Shown piece after piece: positions 59,661 through 64,000 of a stretch of DNA of 64,000 nucleotides. The DNA comes from Melastoma dodecandrum (taxonomy: Eukaryota > Streptophyta > Magnoliopsida > Myrtales > Melastomataceae). A model generated the notes under the pieces. That model was given only the letters and a program-made list of their open reading frames with translations. It was not told the DNA's origin and searched no databases. Position numbers and translations under genes: made by a program. The stretch covers positions 6,138,001 to 6,202,000 of the forward strand of contig JARUPY010000387.1 of assembly GCA_029817715.1 (NCBI GenBank), read 5' to 3'. Every line of letters starts with the position of its first letter. Position 1 is the first letter of the stretch.

Positions 59661-61136
59661 GAATCATACTTCCCAGTTCCCCATGCCGAAGCTTGTCATA
59701 TAAACACACCGTATTCCTCAACAAGCGTAGAATATCCAACCATATTCCTCCCCGGCGACAGTCAAGATGGACATTCCCCACCTCCTCTCCCCAGCGGACA
59801 CCTGACTTTGTTTCCCCAAACGAGAGTCGAATTACATGAGCTAACTTCGACTATGTTTGTTGTCAACTGTGTAGGTACATGAGCATCCACACAGTACGGT
59901 ACAAACTTCTAGGCAACAACGAGGGTGGTCGGGCAGAAGCCGTTCCGAGCCTAACCTCTAAATAATCTGACCGGGGCACGAGAGCATAGGCACCTACCCC
60001 AAAGCTAGAACATGTTCACACTCCATACGATACCCCAAAGAGGTTTGTTTACCCAAGATTATGCATTTCTTAAACATTCGCATGATCATTTGCAATTTCA
60101 CATCATCCAAAAAACTTCTGAGCGAGAATCGGAAAGGCAAACCCATTCCCCAAGCACTTACCCAAAGAGAGATCAGCGTAAACACATGAGAGAGCTCTTC
60201 TAAGCAAGCGCCAGGACAGAAAAAGAATCCTTTGACGAATGATGCTCAGACCGGGATGAGATCGAGCATTTATTCTCTATCCCAAACACGAACATCGACT
60301 ATTGCTAGCCCCTCCGAGCCAAAGTCGAAGTTTATATACACACTACTCCCACCGAGTCTAAGTATTGCCTCACGTCGAGGTTAAGGGAGATGTAGTCAGA
60401 AATCGAAAACACTGGACCATAGAGGCGATACTTCCTCAAGATTAACTAAAGAGGCACCATCAACGGACAAACAAAGCAAAGTGCAAGATGAAAGTAAAAA
60501 GAGCAAAATAAAGCACTAGGGTCGACATTGACGGTCGCAAGAGCAAAGATGTCATTTTCTCAACAACTCAAGAGAAAGTAATCCCCAAAGCGGATCATCA
60601 ACACTTGCCAGTGAGCGAACTGTTCATACCCAACGGGACGCCTCAACTGGGGAGTTGTTCAAAGATGGAGAATTTGCTAGAACGCTAAAACCTCTCCAGT
60701 CAAGTTGTTTCTAACGAGGTCCTTAGACTCGTATATCAAAGCAAGAATTTAAAGCCTGGACGAAAGGCCTTACGCCAAAGCCGCATTACAACCATGACAA
60801 AGACTCTTTCGGTCGGTACATGAGCATCCGAGTTAAGGGATTCTAACATTCAAACGTCATTGATTACAAAATAAGAGTGAGCCATGGGAGAAGTCAAAAT
60901 CTCTTCTCCGACCTTGCTCAGAAGCAATTTTAGCAAGTTTCGTCAAAATAAAGGATGACATGCATGAATGTCATAATAATACATGTTTGACTGTTTTCCG
61001 TACTTCACAGGAACGCCTGTATTACTAACAATCTTCTTGATGAGATTCTAAGGCACAACTCGATCGAGAATACTCCGAATTCACAATTTGAGGTGTTTAT
61101 GACATCCTTACGAGAAAATCTTCTCAAATTCCCTCG
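59661..61136 (+). other. 3' noncoding region of the right-hand element
   Basis: Featureless except for strong similarity of 60110-60400 to 2440-2720 of the first element (GGAAAGGCAA, CCTTTGACG, GATGCTC, GAGATCGAGCATT, CCTCACGTCGAGG). No credible ORF. Confidence 0.65.
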
Positions 61137-61151
61137 CAAGAAGGGGCAAAC
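61137..61151 (+). promoter_or_regulatory. Polypurine tract of the right-hand element
   Basis: CAAGAAGGGGCAAAC directly before the LTR start TGTAAATATTCC, the same form as at 5069-5081. Confidence 0.8.
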
Positions 61152-64000
61152 TGTAAATATTCCAAATTATCTGTAAGCTCTATCCAAGAATGTTCAAAAC
61201 GTTTCGTAAGATCGTTAAACATGATTCGCGATACTAGACTAATTTTGAGAAAAAAAAGAAACGGGACATTTGCAATCTTTTGACAAAAAATAACGGGAGA
61301 CGAAGAAAACAACAAAGTTTTCAATCACCATTGGGTTCAAGTCTTGACAAAGGGACGACTTCCCCAGCTGCAAGTGAGATTCTCATGATGAAAATCAATC
61401 AACACCACCCCATCTGCAAGTAGAGGATGGTATTGGGACTCTTCCCCAACGGATCCATGCACCCCAGACACTTCCCGCAAAGAAGGAAAGCTCGCATCAC
61501 AGCAACTCCATTGTCCCATAATGACAAGGAGCAACCCCTTACCCCCTACATCCTTATGACTGCGCAACCCAAAGTCATCCATTTTAGTGAAATCTACGGA
61601 CTGTTGTCTCCAGGGCTCCAGTGTCCCAGACGACCAGAGGAAGGCAATTTGCGCGGGAAATCCCGCGTCCTCCAAGTTCGACCACCTCCTACAAGTCGAG
61701 GAGGTCAGCCTTGACCCCGAAGTCCACGACGCCAGCATCCGTCCCTTGTGTTCCGAGCCCGGGGTCTACCACTCGCCCTCAGCTTCCCATAACGACCAGC
61801 TTCCTCCCTTCCTCCCTTGAAACCAAGGCTCCCCTCCAGCGCCTCTCCCTCCCCGAAACCAGTCTTCATCTCGAGGATAGCATACCTTCCTCTCAGCTTT
61901 GGCTACGACGATCGGCGACGTCCCCGGCTACTCCCCCGACCAGATTCACCCATTTCTCCCACTCTAGCACCAGTTGCGTGCCCAGCCACTGGTTTACGGA
62001 TTCGGTTCTCCCACGGCTCACCCATCCTGGGCGTTGGTGACAAGCCCCGACGACCCAGCCACCCTCCTTCAAGTCCATCGCCTCTGCCTTCCCCGAGCCA
62101 CAGATCCGGTGCCCTTCAAGCCTTCCGATCTACCCCCGCCCCGTAGCCAAACAACGAGGAACCCGAGAACCGGTAGCCATGGTCGCCGAAATTCTTCTCG
62201 GCAAACACCCCACGGTGTGCCCAGCTCTAGTCGCAACTACGGACGACGCCTCACCCAGGCACCAGCTCCTGGTTCTGGCCTTCTCCCTCGCCCAAGCCGT
62301 CTCCAGCCATGGCATCTTCGCACAGACTGGTGTCTCACTAGCCGCCAAGTCCAAAGCTGGTTCCAAAAGCTTCCCTCTGGCCATTGTCCTTGATCCCCGC
62401 CTTCTCCAGGCGTCCCTCTTTGGCTACGTAACCCAGACCCGGCCAAACTCCCAGCTACGGCAACCCCGTCGATCCGGCCGTGACGAACGGCGACTTCCCG
62501 GAGGCTCTTCCTGGCGAGCCCCACTCCCCAGCGTCTTCCTCAACCTCGACCAAGGTGGTTCCCTTGATTGCTCGGCCCCAGCAATGACCGACCCAGATCC
62601 GGTGACGGAATCCCGTCTCTTTCGCTCCTCTTCCCCTCGACACACTCCTCCCAGCTCGCTCCAGACGGATCTGCAAACGCCGGCGCCAACGCCCTCGACC
62701 GCCAACTCCTGCTGGACTTTGGCGACGAGCTCCCATCACCTGCCCTCCCCGCTTACCCGGCAACACAGCCGTGGAATAGCCCCAGGGCGCGGCTCCCGGA
62801 CGCTCCATTCTTGCCCTAAACACGGTTACAGCACAACCGGCTACCCTGACCAGATCCGAACTGCCACTCTCACAGCCCCGCCCATCACCTACTCACGTCT
62901 TCCAGACTTGATCCTCGCTACCCCGTCATGCAAAAGGTAAAATCGTTTATCTTTTACCTTCGCACATCTGATGTAGGTAGGGATTGATTTTTGTTTTATT
63001 ATTATTATTATTATTATTATTTGTACCCTAAACCCTAAGGTACAAATATACTTTTCGGCCAAAGACCTGTGCCAGCAATTGCTTTCATTGACATTGATAC
63101 AGGAGCAGCATAAAGTATGATCAATTCAAGAATAGTGCTTTGAAAGATGTGAAAGAATGTGAAAGATGTGCAAAAAGTTGCGAAAGAATGTGAAAGATGT
63201 GCAAAATCATCAATTGTGTTAATGGCAACAACCCCTTTCATGATTCATGTTTAGATTAAATGCTAAGACACTAACGCTTGTTACATCTTATTTTTGCAAG
63301 ATCACTTATGTTGAAAATGTTTCCGAGAACGTCCCTTCAACCAACACATGAGCATTTTGAAGAGACTTACTAATTAATTTCGGTAACCCGAAATAAGAGA
63401 TATGGACTTTCTCGAAGCATCAAAAATCGGTCAACCACTTTAAAGCGGCGAGACAAGTCTTTTGGTTCTTATTAATTATATTTAGTTCAAATATAATTAA
63501 TATTGCTTATGTCCTTACCACTTTGTATCCTCTGTTTTGCATGTAAACAATAGGGGATTCGACAATTCAGCAATATTAGCTTCCGACATCGCGAAGGATC
63601 AACATCAACGAGTCACACAACACCCCCTTATCTTCCGACATCACGGAGGACCGACATCAACGGATGTAATACCTCAAATTAACATGTGGACCGCAAACAA
63701 TCATCTTAGCCCATAACAAACGCAACATTCATTTCTCTTAAAATGGCCAAAGCCCAAGCACAACTCATAGTTCAATAAAATGGTCAAAGCCCAAGGACAA
63801 CATTCATTTCAACACTTATGGCCAAAGCCCGAATACAACCCAAGGTTCAATTTCGGGCCAAAGAATAAGCCCACTACCAAACCCATCAAACAACGACACT
63901 CGGTAAAGATTGAAGCCGAAGAAGGAACCCGCTTCCATGGCTGCGATTTCCAGTAGTGTTATCTCAGCTTCCGTCAACAACCCAATGAGTAAAGCCATCC
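61152..64000 (+). repeat. 3' LTR of the right-hand element (runs off the window)
   Basis: TGTAAATATTCCAAATTATCTG pairs with the 5' LTR start at 54726. It contains a GC/pyrimidine-rich stretch (about 61680-62930) with long but unconvincing Pro/Ser/Arg-rich ORFs, an ATT microsatellite (62995-63022) and a segment near 63580-63660 (CGACATCGCGAAGGATCAAC) related to 32600 and 38745 in the Ogre-like LTR. At least 2.85 kb long. Confidence 0.7.

Larger units (their letters stand above)
54726..64000 (+). mobile_element. Ogre/Tat-type element without protein genes, 5' part
   Basis: 5' LTR start TGTAGATACCCCAAATTATCC (54726), a leader related to that of the Ogre-like element (55640-55920 against 32910-33180), about 5 kb of repeat-rich noncoding sequence related to the Tat 3' noncoding region at 2440-2720, a polypurine tract (61137-61151) and a 3' LTR from 61152 that runs off the window. 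No gag or pol, so this is a large deletion derivative or non-autonomous element. The likely target site is CTCCT (54721-54725). Confidence 0.8.

Noticed and set aside
62179..62940. 253-codon ORF in the right-hand LTR
   Set aside because: Low-complexity Pro/Ser/Arg composition, competing ORFs on the other strand, and similar stretches in the other Tat LTRs point to LTR leader sequence, not a gene.

Overview
The window is plant nuclear DNA, almost certainly from a flowering plant. It holds one host gene with ordinary plant exon-intron structure (a MYB-CC transcription factor) and the tail of a second host gene. The rest is a stack of nested Ty3/gypsy LTR retrotransposons of lineages known from plants: Tat/Ogre-type elements with a second, plant-type RNase H domain, and a chromovirus-like element primed by initiator tRNA-Met. 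I found no sign of a bacterial or organellar genome, no tRNA or rRNA genes, and no CRISPR. I cannot name the species.

Layout. 1-6984: the 3' half of a Tat-lineage element on the + strand (RNase H, plant-type RNase H, integrase, a long noncoding tail with hairpin-forming tandem repeats, 3' LTR). 6985-8721: unassigned. 8722-10505: remnant of a minus-strand chromovirus-like element (copy A). 11073-47062: a second copy (copy B) of the same family, minus strand, swollen by three insertions: (i) 11293-28100, a 16.8-kb Retand-like Tat element in its 3' LTR, flanked by a 5-bp duplication ACAAC; (ii) 30527-39788, an Ogre-like element in the integrase gene, flanked by GCGAT; (iii) 39839-42005, an LTR-like insertion in the integrase gene, flanked by TCTCC. 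The Retand-like element itself contains a 3.66-kb solo LTR (14602-18257). Without these insertions copy B is a standard LTR-gag-protease-RT-RNase H-integrase-LTR element. 47070-52600: mostly unassigned, possibly with a solo copia-type LTR. 52711-54153: the MYB-CC gene, six exons, apparently intact. 54554-54725: the last coding stretch of a minus-strand host gene, cut off by the 5' LTR of another Ogre/Tat-type element that runs from 54726 past the window end and carries no recognisable protein genes inside the window.

Most interesting: the Retand-like element carries, antisense to its own gag-pol, a gene for a plant mobile domain (PMD) protein with its own TATA box and at least one likely spliceosomal intron; the sense-strand ORF1 of the Ogre-like element has a PMD-like signature too. 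The tandem repeats at 3725-4995 form hairpins whose arms change in a compensated way between copies. The LTR-like insertion is present at the same integrase position in both chromovirus copies, so it predates their separation. All element genes carry stops or frameshifts; only the MYB-CC gene looks functional. Coordinates of element ends come from reading LTR termini, polypurine tracts and target-site duplications by eye.
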